Assembly: GCA_964471915.1 (NCBI GenBank)
Contig: CAYYID010000013.1
Span: 1 to 64,000, forward strand
DNA: 64,000 bases
Direction of reading: 5' to 3'
Source of the DNA: JAIEPW01 sp964471915
GTDB lineage: Bacteria > Acidobacteriota > Terriglobia > Bryobacterales > Bryobacteraceae
Shown here: positions 43,054-51,286 of the stretch, piece after piece
Numbering within the stretch: the first letter of the stretch is position 1
How the letters are laid out: the number at the start of each line of letters is the position of its first letter
Notes under the pieces: generated by a model
Databases searched by the model: none
What the model was told of the DNA's origin: nothing
What the model saw: the letters and a program-made list of their open reading frames with translations, nothing else
Made by a program: the position numbers and the translations under genes

Positions 43054-43704
43054 CTACAGCACCCAAACCCGCACCGCCGCGGCGCGCCCCAGGGGTACTT
43101 TCCGGGTCCCCACCTTCAGGGTCAGGGTCTCGTCGTAGTTGCGTGCCACCATCGACAGGCGCGCCCCCGGGCGGATCCCCAGCCCGTCGAGGTACTCGAG
43201 CAACTGCCGGTCCCGCTCGAATACGCTCTTCACTTCCACCAGCTCGTCCGCGGCGATCTCATCCAGCGGCTTCCAGCCGCGGCGGCGCCGGTCGGCGGGC
43301 GAGTCCATGCCCACGATGTTGCCGTGCGGACAGGTTCCTTCGACGCCCAGCTTCTCGGCCAGCTTGCGCTCGAAGTCCGCCGACACCGCATGCTCCAACT
43401 GCTCCGCCTCGTCGTGGACCTTGAACCACTCCATCCCGAAGATCTCCGTCAGCATCCGCTCGATCAGGTGGTGCCGGTTCAGGAGGCGGCTGGCGATCTC
43501 CCGCCCCTCGGCCGTCAAGGTCACCTGCCCTTCCTTGCCGGTGCGGATCAACCCGTCGCGCCGCAGCCGCTTCAGCGCCATCGTCACTGCCGGAGCCGAA
43601 ACCCCCAGCCACCGCACCAGCGTGGCCGCGATCACCGTCTCGCCCTCGCTTTCTGCCTCCGCGATGGCCTTCAGGTAGTTCTCTTTGGAGATCGTGATTT
43701 TCAC
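43054..43704 (-). CDS. DtxR-family iron/manganese regulator
   Basis: 216 residues. The N-terminal winged helix (NYLKAIAEAESEGETVIAA, VSAPAVTMALKRLRRDGLIR) and the dimerization domain with metal ligands (LNRHHLIERMLTEIFGMEW, HDEAEQLEHAVSADFERKL, CPHGNIVG) mark the DtxR/MntR family. An FeoA-type SH3 domain follows (GIRPGARLSMVARNYDETL), the full-length three-domain form. It represses metal uptake or activates storage genes when Fe2+ or Mn2+ is bound. Bacterioferritin at 62 kb is a possible target. On the minus strand TACAAT lies 14 bases before the ATG. Confidence 0.9.
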   Translation of the reverse strand: MKITISKENYLKAIAEAESEGETVIAATLVRWLGVSAPAVTMALKRLRRDGLIRTGKEGQVTLTAEGREIASRLLNRHHLIERMLTEIFGMEWFKVHDEAEQLEHAVSADFERKLAEKLGVEGTCPHGNIVGMDSPADRRRRGWKPLDEIAADELVEVKSVFERDRQLLEYLDGLGIRPGARLSMVARNYDETLTLKVGTRKVPLGRAAAVRVWVL

Positions 43705-43746
43705 GTACCTCGAATTGTAACCCGCGCCCGTAACTGGTAGTCTCTA

Positions 43747-45393
43747 ATGCAGTCTATGCGGGGAATCACACTGCTGCTATTGTGCGCCGGCTTCGCCGCG
43801 GCGCAGGATGCTCCCAATCTCGAGGCCATCCACAAGATCAAAGTCGAGGCGTTCCAGAACTCCAAAGTGATGGACCACCTCTTCCACCTTACGGACGTGC
43901 ACGGCCCGCGGGTCACCAACTCCAAGGGCTACCGCAAGGCCGTCGAATGGGTGCAAGGCCGTCTGAAGGAGATCGGGCTCACCAACATCCACACGGAAGC
44001 GTTCGGACCCTTTGGCAAATCCTGGGACTACACGCGCTTTGAAGGACACCTGATCGCGCCCGGCTACCAGCCGATCATCGGCTTCCCCCAGGCGTGGACC
44101 CCCGGCACCAACGGTCCCATCGAAGCCGAGCCGGTGCTTGCCGTTCTCACCACCGACGCGGATCTCGAGAAGTTCAAGGGTAAGCTCCGCGGCAAGATCG
44201 TCCTGATGGCCGCGCCCAGAGAACTCAAGATGTCCACCGAGCCGCTGGCGCGCCGCTGGAACCTCGCCGACCTCGACCGCCTGGCCGAGGCGCCGGATCC
44301 GTCCCGCCTCGGCGATGGCGCCCGCGGTCCGCAACCACAGTTCGGCCCCGCCGTGACGCCGGCCCCGTCCGCGGCCCAGGACCGCGCCCGCCAGGCCGCG
44401 TTCCGCAACAAGCGGAATCAGTTCCTGAAGGACGAAGGCGCCGTCCTGGTGCTCGACTACGGCTACCGCGGCGACGGCGGCACCATCTTCGCCAGCTCGG
44501 GCGGCTCCCGCGAAGCCAAGGATCCCGTGCCGCCGCCCATGGCCTCCATCACGCCGGAGCACTACAACCGCGTGGCCCGGCTGCTCGACAAGAAAATCCC
44601 CGTCAAGCTCCGCTTCGACATCCGGGTCGAGATGGGGACCTCCGACGAGCCCAGCGTCAACATTCTGGCCGAGCTGGAAGGCGGCCGCAAGAAAGACGAA
44701 GTCGTTATGCTCGGCGGGCATTTCGACTCCTGGCACGGCGGCACGGGCGCTACCGACAACGCCACTGGCTCCGCGGTGGCGATCGAAGCCATGCGGATCC
44801 TGAAAGCGATGGATGTGAAGCCGCTACGCACCATCCGCGTCGGGCTCTGGGGCGGCGAAGAGCAGGGACTGCTCGGCTCCATTGCCTACGTGAAGGACCA
44901 CTTCGCCGACCGCGCTGATATGAAGCTGAAGCCCGAGTACGCGAAGCTGATCGCCTATTACAACTCGGATACCGGCACCGGCAAGTTCCGCGGCATGCGG
45001 CTCGGCGGGCATGACCTCGTCAAGCCGGTCTTCGAAGCCTGGGGCAAGCCGTTGCGCGACCTCGGCTTCACCCATATGACCGGCGGGACCGCCGCGCCGT
45101 TGCGGCGTCCGGGCGGCACCGACCACACGTCGTTCGCCTTCGTTGGCCTGAACGGCTTCGCGTTCGTTCAGGATCCGATGGAGTACGAAACCCGCACGCA
45201 CCACTCGAACATGGATGTCTACGACCGCGTGCAGTCTGGCGACCTCATGCAGTCGGCCGCGGTGATGGCCGTGTTTGTCTATCACACGGCCATGCGCGAG
45301 GAGCCCCTGCCGCGGCTGCCCGCGCCGAAGGCGTGGCCCGAGTGGAACCGGCCGGAGCGTCCGGCCAGCGCGACGGGCAGCGCGCAACAGTAA
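43747..45393 (+). CDS. Secreted M28 family zinc aminopeptidase, copy 1
   Basis: 548 residues (545 from ATG 43756) with signal peptide RGITLLLLCAGFAAAQ. A PA domain-like insertion region (LEKFKGKLRGKIVLMAAPRE) precedes the catalytic M28 domain: VVMLGGHFDSWHGGTGATDN holds His and Asp ligands, LWGGEEQGLLGS the catalytic Glu and ligand Glu, YYNSDTGTGKFRGM an Asp, and GGTDHTSF plus THHSNMD the remaining ligand region. It removes N-terminal residues from peptides outside the cytoplasm. The next gene is a close paralogue. Confidence 0.92.
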   Translation: MQSMRGITLLLLCAGFAAAQDAPNLEAIHKIKVEAFQNSKVMDHLFHLTDVHGPRVTNSKGYRKAVEWVQGRLKEIGLTNIHTEAFGPFGKSWDYTRFEGHLIAPGYQPIIGFPQAWTPGTNGPIEAEPVLAVLTTDADLEKFKGKLRGKIVLMAAPRELKMSTEPLARRWNLADLDRLAEAPDPSRLGDGARGPQPQFGPAVTPAPSAAQDRARQAAFRNKRNQFLKDEGAVLVLDYGYRGDGGTIFASSGGSREAKDPVPPPMASITPEHYNRVARLLDKKIPVKLRFDIRVEMGTSDEPSVNILAELEGGRKKDEVVMLGGHFDSWHGGTGATDNATGSAVAIEAMRILKAMDVKPLRTIRVGLWGGEEQGLLGSIAYVKDHFADRADMKLKPEYAKLIAYYNSDTGTGKFRGMRLGGHDLVKPVFEAWGKPLRDLGFTHMTGGTAAPLRRPGGTDHTSFAFVGLNGFAFVQDPMEYETRTHHSNMDVYDRVQSGDLMQSAAVMAVFVYHTAMREEPLPRLPAPKAWPEWNRPERPASATGSAQQ

Positions 45394-45414
45394 CGGAATA
45401 GGGGAAAGGGAATC

Positions 45415-47031
45415 ATGAGGCTCATTCAATCTCTCGCAATCGCCGCGGCAGCTGTAGCCACACTGCCCGCGCAGGAGAAAGTCGATCTCTCGGTCATCCA
45501 CCGGATCAAGAGCGAGGCATTCCAGAACTCGAAGGTGATGGACCATATGTTCTGGCTCACCGATGTCCATGGCCCGCGCCTGTCCGGTTCGCCCCAGTAC
45601 AACAAGGCCGCCGAGTGGGCGGTGGGCCGGATGAAGGAACTCGGCCTCACGAACGTCAAGACCGAGAAGTGGGGTCCCTTCGGGCGCGGCTGGGAATACA
45701 CGAAGTACTCGGCGCACATGATCGAGCCCGGCTACCAGCCGCTGATCGGCTTCCCCATGGCCTGGACCGCCGGCACGAACGGCGTGGTCTCGGGCGAGCC
45801 CGTCATCGCGATCATCAACGACGAAAAGGACATGGAGAAGTTCAAGGGCCAGCTCAAGGGCAAGATCGTCCTGACGCAGCCGCTCAAGGCGATCGAGATG
45901 TCCACGCGCCCCCTCGCCGAGCGTTTCTCCGAGAAGCAGCTTGACGACATGGAGAACATGGAGATCGGCGGCGGACGCTTCGGCGACTTCCGGCCCGGCC
46001 AGCCGCTGCCCGCCGACGCATCTCCCGAGATGCGGGCGCGCTTCCAGCAGATGGCGCTGCGCAACAAGATCCAGAAATTCTGGCAGGATGAGCAGCCGGC
46101 CGTGATCCTGCAATACGGCTATCGCGGCGACGGCGGCACCGTCTTCGCCGCCGCCGGCGGCCTCCGCGAAGTGAAGGATAAGGACAAGCCCACCGTCCCC
46201 TGCACCCTCGCGCTGACGCCGGAGCATTACAACCGCATTCTGCGCCTGGCCCAAAAGAAGATCCCCGTGAAACTCGAGATCGAAGTTGCTGCGAAGTTCT
46301 ACGACGAGCAGCCGGACTCGGTCAACATCATCGGCGAGATCGAAGGCGGTTCGAAGAAGGACGAAGTGGTCATGATCGGCGCGCACTTCGACTCCTGGCA
46401 CGGCGGCACGGGCGCAACCGACAACGCGGCGGGCTCCTCCGTGATGCTCGAAGTGATGCGCATCTTGAAGACCCTCAACGTCAAGCTGGACCGCACGGTC
46501 CGCATCGGCCTGTGGGGCGGCGAGGAGCAGGGTCTACTCGGCTCCCGCGCCTACGTCAAGGAACACTTCGCGGATCGCGAAACCATGAAGGTCACCGAGC
46601 AGCACGGCAAGCTTTCGGCCTACTACAACATCGACAACGGCACGGGCAAGATCCGGGGCATTTATTTGCAGGGCAACGACATGGTGCGGCCGGTGTTCGA
46701 GCAATACCTGGCCCCGTTCAAGGACCTGGGCGCGACCCGTATTACCATCCGCAACACGGGTGGAACGGACCACCAGTCGTTCGACGGCGTCGGCCTGCCG
46801 GGCTTCCAGTTCATCCAGGATCCGGCGGAATACGAGACCCGCACGCACCACTCGAACATGGATGTCTACGACCGGATCCAGCCGGCGGACATGATGCAGA
46901 TGTCGGCCATCGTAGCGTCGTTCGTGTATCACACCGCGAACCGGTCCGAGATGCTGCCGCGGAAGCCGCTGCCGAAGCCGCAGCCGGCGCGGCGGCCGGA
47001 GGGCGGAACGCCGTCCCCGAGCGGGAACTAG
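45415..47031 (+). CDS. Secreted M28 family zinc aminopeptidase, copy 2
   Basis: 538 residues with signal peptide MRLIQSLAIAAAAVATLPAQ. It is collinear with the preceding protein throughout (shared FQNSKVMDH, LTDVHGPR, FKGKLRGK-like FKGQLKGKIVLTQP, GAHFDSWHGGTGATDN, LWGGEEQGLLGS, GGTDHQSFDGVGLPGFQF, THHSNMDVYDRIQ). The zinc ligands are all kept. The tandem pair probably arose by duplication. GGGAAAGGGA precedes the ATG. The product ends in a proline-rich tail (KPLPKPQPARRPEGG) and its stop overlaps the convergent ExbB-like gene by 4 bases. Confidence 0.92.
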   Translation: MRLIQSLAIAAAAVATLPAQEKVDLSVIHRIKSEAFQNSKVMDHMFWLTDVHGPRLSGSPQYNKAAEWAVGRMKELGLTNVKTEKWGPFGRGWEYTKYSAHMIEPGYQPLIGFPMAWTAGTNGVVSGEPVIAIINDEKDMEKFKGQLKGKIVLTQPLKAIEMSTRPLAERFSEKQLDDMENMEIGGGRFGDFRPGQPLPADASPEMRARFQQMALRNKIQKFWQDEQPAVILQYGYRGDGGTVFAAAGGLREVKDKDKPTVPCTLALTPEHYNRILRLAQKKIPVKLEIEVAAKFYDEQPDSVNIIGEIEGGSKKDEVVMIGAHFDSWHGGTGATDNAAGSSVMLEVMRILKTLNVKLDRTVRIGLWGGEEQGLLGSRAYVKEHFADRETMKVTEQHGKLSAYYNIDNGTGKIRGIYLQGNDMVRPVFEQYLAPFKDLGATRITIRNTGGTDHQSFDGVGLPGFQFIQDPAEYETRTHHSNMDVYDRIQPADMMQMSAIVASFVYHTANRSEMLPRKPLPKPQPARRPEGGTPSPSGN

Positions 47032-47420
47032 TTCCGGATACGCAGGTGGGCGCGGAGCCGCTCGGCCGCGCCCTTCAGTTCCTCTGCTTCTCCCACGAGG
47101 TAACCGACGCTGCGGAGTTCCTTGTCCAGCCCTTCGCTGACTCCGCGAAAATGCTGATACGCCGTGAAGGCGACGATCCCGACCAGCAGGCCCAAGGCGC
47201 AGGGATAAAGAGACTCGCCGAGAGACTCCACCCGCGCGGCTAAGCAGAACCACCTGCTGCCGTTGCAACCGCGAAACGAACCGCGGATTCCCACCAGGGT
47301 TCCCCACAGCCCGACCAGCGGCGCGGTAGCCGCGACAGTCGCCAGCGACGCCATGCCACGCCGCAGGTCCGATAGCGCCGCCGAGGCCGTCCGTTCCGCC
47401 GCCAGCGCTGCCGATCGCAT
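47028..47420 (-). pseudogene. MotA/TolQ/ExbB proton-channel protein, N-terminally truncated
   Basis: 130 residues. It keeps the conserved core of the family (ALSDLRRGMASLATVAATAP, LVGLWGTLVGIRGSFRG, LGESLYPCALGLLVGIVAF), but begins in the middle of the normal protein: the first transmembrane helix and about 90 residues are lost. The same frame is open upstream (TAPWGTRGAGWCLKG before MRSAALAAERTAS), which does not look like the missing part. A truncated kinase N-terminus starts immediately to the right. It is unlikely to energise TonB on its own. Confidence 0.55.
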
Positions 47421-47464
47421 ACCCTTCAGACACCACCCCGCCCCGCGAGTTCCCCAGGGCGCCG

Positions 47465-47647
47465 TTAGCCCCGATCTTCCAAGAACGTCCCCATGCGCGC
47501 GTGCGCGCCGAGCAGCGCGCGCAGCTCGGCCGCCGCCTCGGGATCCCGCCCGGCAACCTCGTCGACGAAACTGCTGCGGGCCGCCTCCGGAAGTTCCAGA
47601 GCGCGGGCGAGCAGTTCCTTGATTACCGTCCAGCGGTCGGCCGTCAT
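47465..47647 (-). pseudogene. N-terminal fragment of a Ser/Thr kinase
   Basis: 60 residues reading MTADRWTVIKELLARALELP, then EAARSSFVDEVAGRDPEAAA and ELRALLGAHARMGTFLEDRG-stop. This is the helical leader that precedes the kinase domain in many acidobacterial kinases; the kinase domain itself is missing. The stop at 47465 is close to the start of the ExbB fragment, so both probably result from one deletion. An ATG at 47713 would add a poor leader. Confidence 0.5.
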
Positions 47648-47749
47648 GCTGATAAGCCGTCGCTGTTCACGCGCGATCGGGGGGCTGATTTGGGTCACGA
47701 GTCGTAAGCACAATCACCGCGAGTAGCAGGTACGAAAACTCGTTGTACT

Positions 47750-47778
47750 ACTAGTACTGCATAAGATATAGTACTAGT
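47750..47778. promoter_or_regulatory. Perfect 9-bp inverted repeat at the start codon
   Basis: actagtact (47750-47758) and agtactagt (47770-47778) are exact inverse copies separated by 11 bases. The right arm ends one base before the ATG at 47780 and overlaps a TATAGT -10-like box (47767-47772), which is 7 bases from the ATG. A repressor bound here would block transcription start. The regulator is not recognised. Confidence 0.6.
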
Positions 47779-47779
47779 C

Positions 47780-50245
47780 ATGCTGTCTCGGATTTCGCAA
47801 CTCGTTCTTTTGTCTGGGCTTCTGCCTCTGTCGGCGGCCGTACCTCAAGGCTTCTCCGATACGCTGGTCGCCGGAACCCTCTCCAGCCCCACGGCCATGG
47901 CGTTCGCGCCGGACGGCCGGATCTTCGTGTGCCAGCAAAACGGGCGGCTCCGGGTGATCAAGAACGGCAGCCTGCTGCCGGCGGACTTTCTGACCCTGAC
48001 GGTCGATTCGGCGGGCGAGCGCGGCCTGCTGGGCGTGACCTTCGACCCGAACTTCACGACGAACCAGTTCGTGTACGTCTATTACACGCTTCCGACCACG
48101 GTGATCCCCAGACGGAACCGGGTGAGCCGGTTCACGGCGAGCGGCGATGTCGCGGCGGCGGGCAGCGAGGTGGTGCTGCTGGAACTCAACAACCTGAGCG
48201 GCGCCACGAACCACAACGGCGGCGCGCTGCACTTCGGACTGGACGGCAAGTTGTACGTCGCGGTAGGCGATAATGCCCTGGGGTCCAACGCACAGACGCT
48301 GAACAACCTGCTGGGCAAGATGCTGCGGATGAACGCCGACGGGTCGATCCCCACGGACAACCCGTTTTTCGCCACGGCCACCGGCGCCAACCGGCTGATC
48401 TGGACGCTGGGCCTGCGGAATCCCTTTACCTTCGCCGTCCAACCAGGCACCGGAAGGATCTTCGTCAACGACGTGGGCCAGTCCACCTGGGAGGAAATCA
48501 ACGACGCCGTGGCCGGGAACAACTTCGGCTGGCCCGGCACCGAAGGTGACTTCAACCAGGCGAGCTTTCCTAACTTCAAGCGCCCGCTCTTCGCCTTCAA
48601 TCACACGGCGGGCGTCTGCGCGATCACCGGTGGCACGTTCTACAACCCGGCGACCGCGAACTTCCCGGCGAGCTACGTGGGCAAGTACTTCTTCGCCGAC
48701 TTCTGCGCCAACTGGATCCGGGCGCTCGATTTTTCGACCTCCCCGCCCACGGCGGCGGATTTCCTCACCGGCGGCGCGAACATCGTGGACCTGCGTGTCG
48801 GGCCGGAGGGAGGGCTGTACTACCTGCAGCGCGGCAACGGCGGCCAGGTGCGGAAGATCCTGAACACGGCGAACGAAGGCCCGGCGATTACCGGGCAGCC
48901 GTCCAGCCAGACCGTGGCGGTGGGCCAGAGCGCGACCTTCACCGTGAACGCCTCGGGCGCGGGCCTGAGCTATCAATGGCAGCGCAACACCGTAGACATC
49001 GCGGGCGCGACCGGCGCGTCCTACACGCTGACGAACGCGCAACCTTCCGACAGCGGCGCGCTGTTCCGCGTGGTGGTGACGAACACGGGCGGCACGGCGA
49101 CCTCGAACGCGGCCCTGCTCACGGTGGTGGCGAATCAGCCGCCCACCGCGGCGATCCCCACGCCGGCGGCGGGCTCGCTGTTCAGCGGAGGGGACACCAT
49201 CTTCTTCACCGGCACGGCCTCCGACCCCGAAACCGGGGCGCTGCCGCTGGCGAATTACAAGTGGCGGGTAGACTACATCACGGGCGAAGCGCGGCGCAGT
49301 TTCGTGCAGGAGTTCACGGGCGCGGCCGGCGGCTCGTTCCAGGTGCCGACGGTGACGCCGTATCTGCTGACCGATGTGTACTTCGAGATCATCTTCACGG
49401 CCACGGACCCGCAGGGGTTCTCGACCACGGTGACGCGGCGCGTGGACCCGCGGGTGTCGACCGTGACGCTGGCGTCGAATCCGCCGGGAAGGCAGTTGAC
49501 GCTGGACGGGCAGCCGGTGACGGCGCCGCTGACGTTTCCGAGCGTGGTGAACCTGACGCGGCCGATCGGGGCGGTGACGCCGCAGATGGCCGGAGCCAGC
49601 CGCTACACGTTCGTCTCCTGGTCCGACGGCGGGGCGGCGACGCATAACATCAGCGTCCCGCTGACCAACACGACCTATACGGCGAACTTCACGCTGGAGC
49701 ATCCGCTGACCACGGCGGCCAGCCCCACGGCGGGCGGCACGGTGTCCCCGGGCGGCTTTTTCGCCGCGGGTTCCCCAGCTTCGGTGACGGCGTTGCCCGC
49801 AGCGGGCTGGCGGTTCTTCCGCTTCTCCGGCGATTCGACCAGCAACGTCTCTCCGTTGAACCTGACCATGGACGGGCCGAAATCGGTGACGGCACTGTTC
49901 CTGCCGCTGCCGCCGCTGCTGGCGCTGGACGTGACGGCACGGCAGGAAGGTCCGGGGGCGGGGCAGCGGACGTGGACGCTGCGGCTGACGAACTCGGGAC
50001 AGGGTCCGGCGATCAACGCCCGGATTCTGGCGCTGGGGTTCTACCGCATCGGCACGGCGGTGGTGACGCCGGCCACCCCGATGCCGCTGAACTTCGGCGA
50101 CATCCCGCCGGGTGGCAGCGCCACGGTGACCGTGGTGCTGAATTACGCGGTGACGGATCCGCCGACACGGGTGACGGTGTTCACGCGCTGGGCGGCGGAC
50201 TTCGGGTACACCGGCCAGTTGGTCACGTTCAATCAGGACCGCTAG
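47780..50245 (+). CDS. PQQ sugar-dehydrogenase-like protein with Ig-like domains
   Basis: 821 residues with signal peptide (LVLLSGLLPLSAA). Residues about 20-370 are a six-blade propeller of the glucose/sorbosone dehydrogenase type: LSSPTAMAFAPDGRIFVCQQ, RGLLGVTFDPNFTTNQFVYV, NHNGGALHFGLDGKLYVAVG, FVNDVGQSTWEEINDAVAG and NFGWPGTEGDF. The rest consists of Ig-like domains (GQSATFTVNASGAGLSYQWQ, GGDTIFFTGTASDPETGALP) and a final beta domain. It oxidises sugars at the surface if PQQ is available; no PQQ synthesis genes are in the window. A dyad operator overlaps its start. Confidence 0.87.
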   Translation: MLSRISQLVLLSGLLPLSAAVPQGFSDTLVAGTLSSPTAMAFAPDGRIFVCQQNGRLRVIKNGSLLPADFLTLTVDSAGERGLLGVTFDPNFTTNQFVYVYYTLPTTVIPRRNRVSRFTASGDVAAAGSEVVLLELNNLSGATNHNGGALHFGLDGKLYVAVGDNALGSNAQTLNNLLGKMLRMNADGSIPTDNPFFATATGANRLIWTLGLRNPFTFAVQPGTGRIFVNDVGQSTWEEINDAVAGNNFGWPGTEGDFNQASFPNFKRPLFAFNHTAGVCAITGGTFYNPATANFPASYVGKYFFADFCANWIRALDFSTSPPTAADFLTGGANIVDLRVGPEGGLYYLQRGNGGQVRKILNTANEGPAITGQPSSQTVAVGQSATFTVNASGAGLSYQWQRNTVDIAGATGASYTLTNAQPSDSGALFRVVVTNTGGTATSNAALLTVVANQPPTAAIPTPAAGSLFSGGDTIFFTGTASDPETGALPLANYKWRVDYITGEARRSFVQEFTGAAGGSFQVPTVTPYLLTDVYFEIIFTATDPQGFSTTVTRRVDPRVSTVTLASNPPGRQLTLDGQPVTAPLTFPSVVNLTRPIGAVTPQMAGASRYTFVSWSDGGAATHNISVPLTNTTYTANFTLEHPLTTAASPTAGGTVSPGGFFAAGSPASVTALPAAGWRFFRFSGDSTSNVSPLNLTMDGPKSVTALFLPLPPLLALDVTARQEGPGAGQRTWTLRLTNSGQGPAINARILALGFYRIGTAVVTPATPMPLNFGDIPPGGSATVTVVLNYAVTDPPTRVTVFTRWAADFGYTGQLVTFNQDR

Positions 50246-50281
50246 CAGCGGCCGGGCGCGCCGGCCCCCGCCCGCCGGGGG
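50246..50281. terminator. GC-rich hairpin between convergent genes
   Basis: ccccc and ggggg stems around gcccgcc (about 50265-50281) fill the 36-base space between the convergent sugar-dehydrogenase-like and ypdA genes. It could stop transcription from either side; no T-run is present, so this is weak. Confidence 0.35.
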
Positions 50282-51286
50282 TCAGCGCGCCGCGCTGTGC
50301 GCCACGAGCGCCGTCGCGATCGCGGAGGCGATCTTTGCGCCGTGGAAGCGCCCGTTCTCGATGAAGATCTCGCCCGTGGCCATGCCCGCCACGATGCAGC
50401 CCGCCAGGTACAGGCCTTTCCGCGAGCTTTCGAGCGTTTCGGGATCGGTGACCGGGCGCGCGCGGACGTCGTCCATGGCGATGCCGTGGCGCTCCATGAA
50501 CTCGAAGTCCGGATGGTAGCCGGTCATGGCGAAGACGAAGTCGTTGCCGATGGTGACTTCGCCCTCCGGCGTCGCGATGCGGACGAAATCGTCGCCGATC
50601 TCGAGCAGGCGGCTTTTGAAGTGCGCCCGGATGTCGCCGGCGGCGAGGCGGTTCTCGATATCGGGCCGGAGCCAGTACTTGACGTTCTTGTGGATCGCCT
50701 CGCCGCGGTGCACCAGGGTGACGCGCGCGCCGGCGCGGTGCAATTCCAGCGCGGCGATGGTGGCCGAGTTCTTGGCGCCCACCACGACGACATCGGTGCC
50801 GAAGTACGGGTGCGCTTCTTTGTAGTAGTGCGTCACCTTGGGCAGGTGCTCGCCGGGCACGTGCAACCGGTTCGGGCGGTCGTAGAAACCGGTGGCGAGG
50901 ATCACCTTCTTCGCGGCGAAGCCGCGGGCGATGCCGTGCGCGCTGACGGCGTGCACGGTGTAGGCGCCATCCACGCCGTCGATACGCTCCACGGTGTGGT
51001 ACTGGCGGATGTCGAGCGCGTAGTGTTCGGCGACGCGCCGGTAGTACTTGAGCGCTTCGGTGCGGGTCGGCTTCTCGTTGAGCGCCGTCATCGGCAGGTC
51101 GCCGATTTCGAGCAGTTCGGGCGTGGTGAAGAAGACGAGGTTGGTCGGATAGTGGAACAGCGAATTGACCACGCAGCCCTTGTCGAGCGAGACGGCGCGC
51201 AGCCCCCGGCGCTTCAGCTCGATGGCGCAGGCGAGTCCGGTGGGTCCTGCCCCCACCACGACGACATCGAAATGTTCGAGACTCAC
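50282..51286 (-). CDS. ypdA: YpdA-family flavin reductase (bacillithiol disulfide reductase-like)
   Basis: 334 residues. The FAD-binding motif is DVVVVGAGPTGLACAIELKR, and the NADPH site is TDVVVVGAKNSATIAALELH. Other matches are FHYPTNLVFFTTPELLEIGD and IVAGMATGEIFIENGRFHG. YpdA reduces bacillithiol disulfide in Firmicutes. The Cys after GxGP (Cys14 in the Staphylococcus and Bacillus proteins) is Thr here, so the mechanism may differ. GTG 51286 overlaps the alaS stop codon as GTGA, implying coupled translation. Confidence 0.88.
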   Translation of the reverse strand: MSLEHFDVVVVGAGPTGLACAIELKRRGLRAVSLDKGCVVNSLFHYPTNLVFFTTPELLEIGDLPMTALNEKPTRTEALKYYRRVAEHYALDIRQYHTVERIDGVDGAYTVHAVSAHGIARGFAAKKVILATGFYDRPNRLHVPGEHLPKVTHYYKEAHPYFGTDVVVVGAKNSATIAALELHRAGARVTLVHRGEAIHKNVKYWLRPDIENRLAAGDIRAHFKSRLLEIGDDFVRIATPEGEVTIGNDFVFAMTGYHPDFEFMERHGIAMDDVRARPVTDPETLESSRKGLYLAGCIVAGMATGEIFIENGRFHGAKIASAIATALVAHSAAR

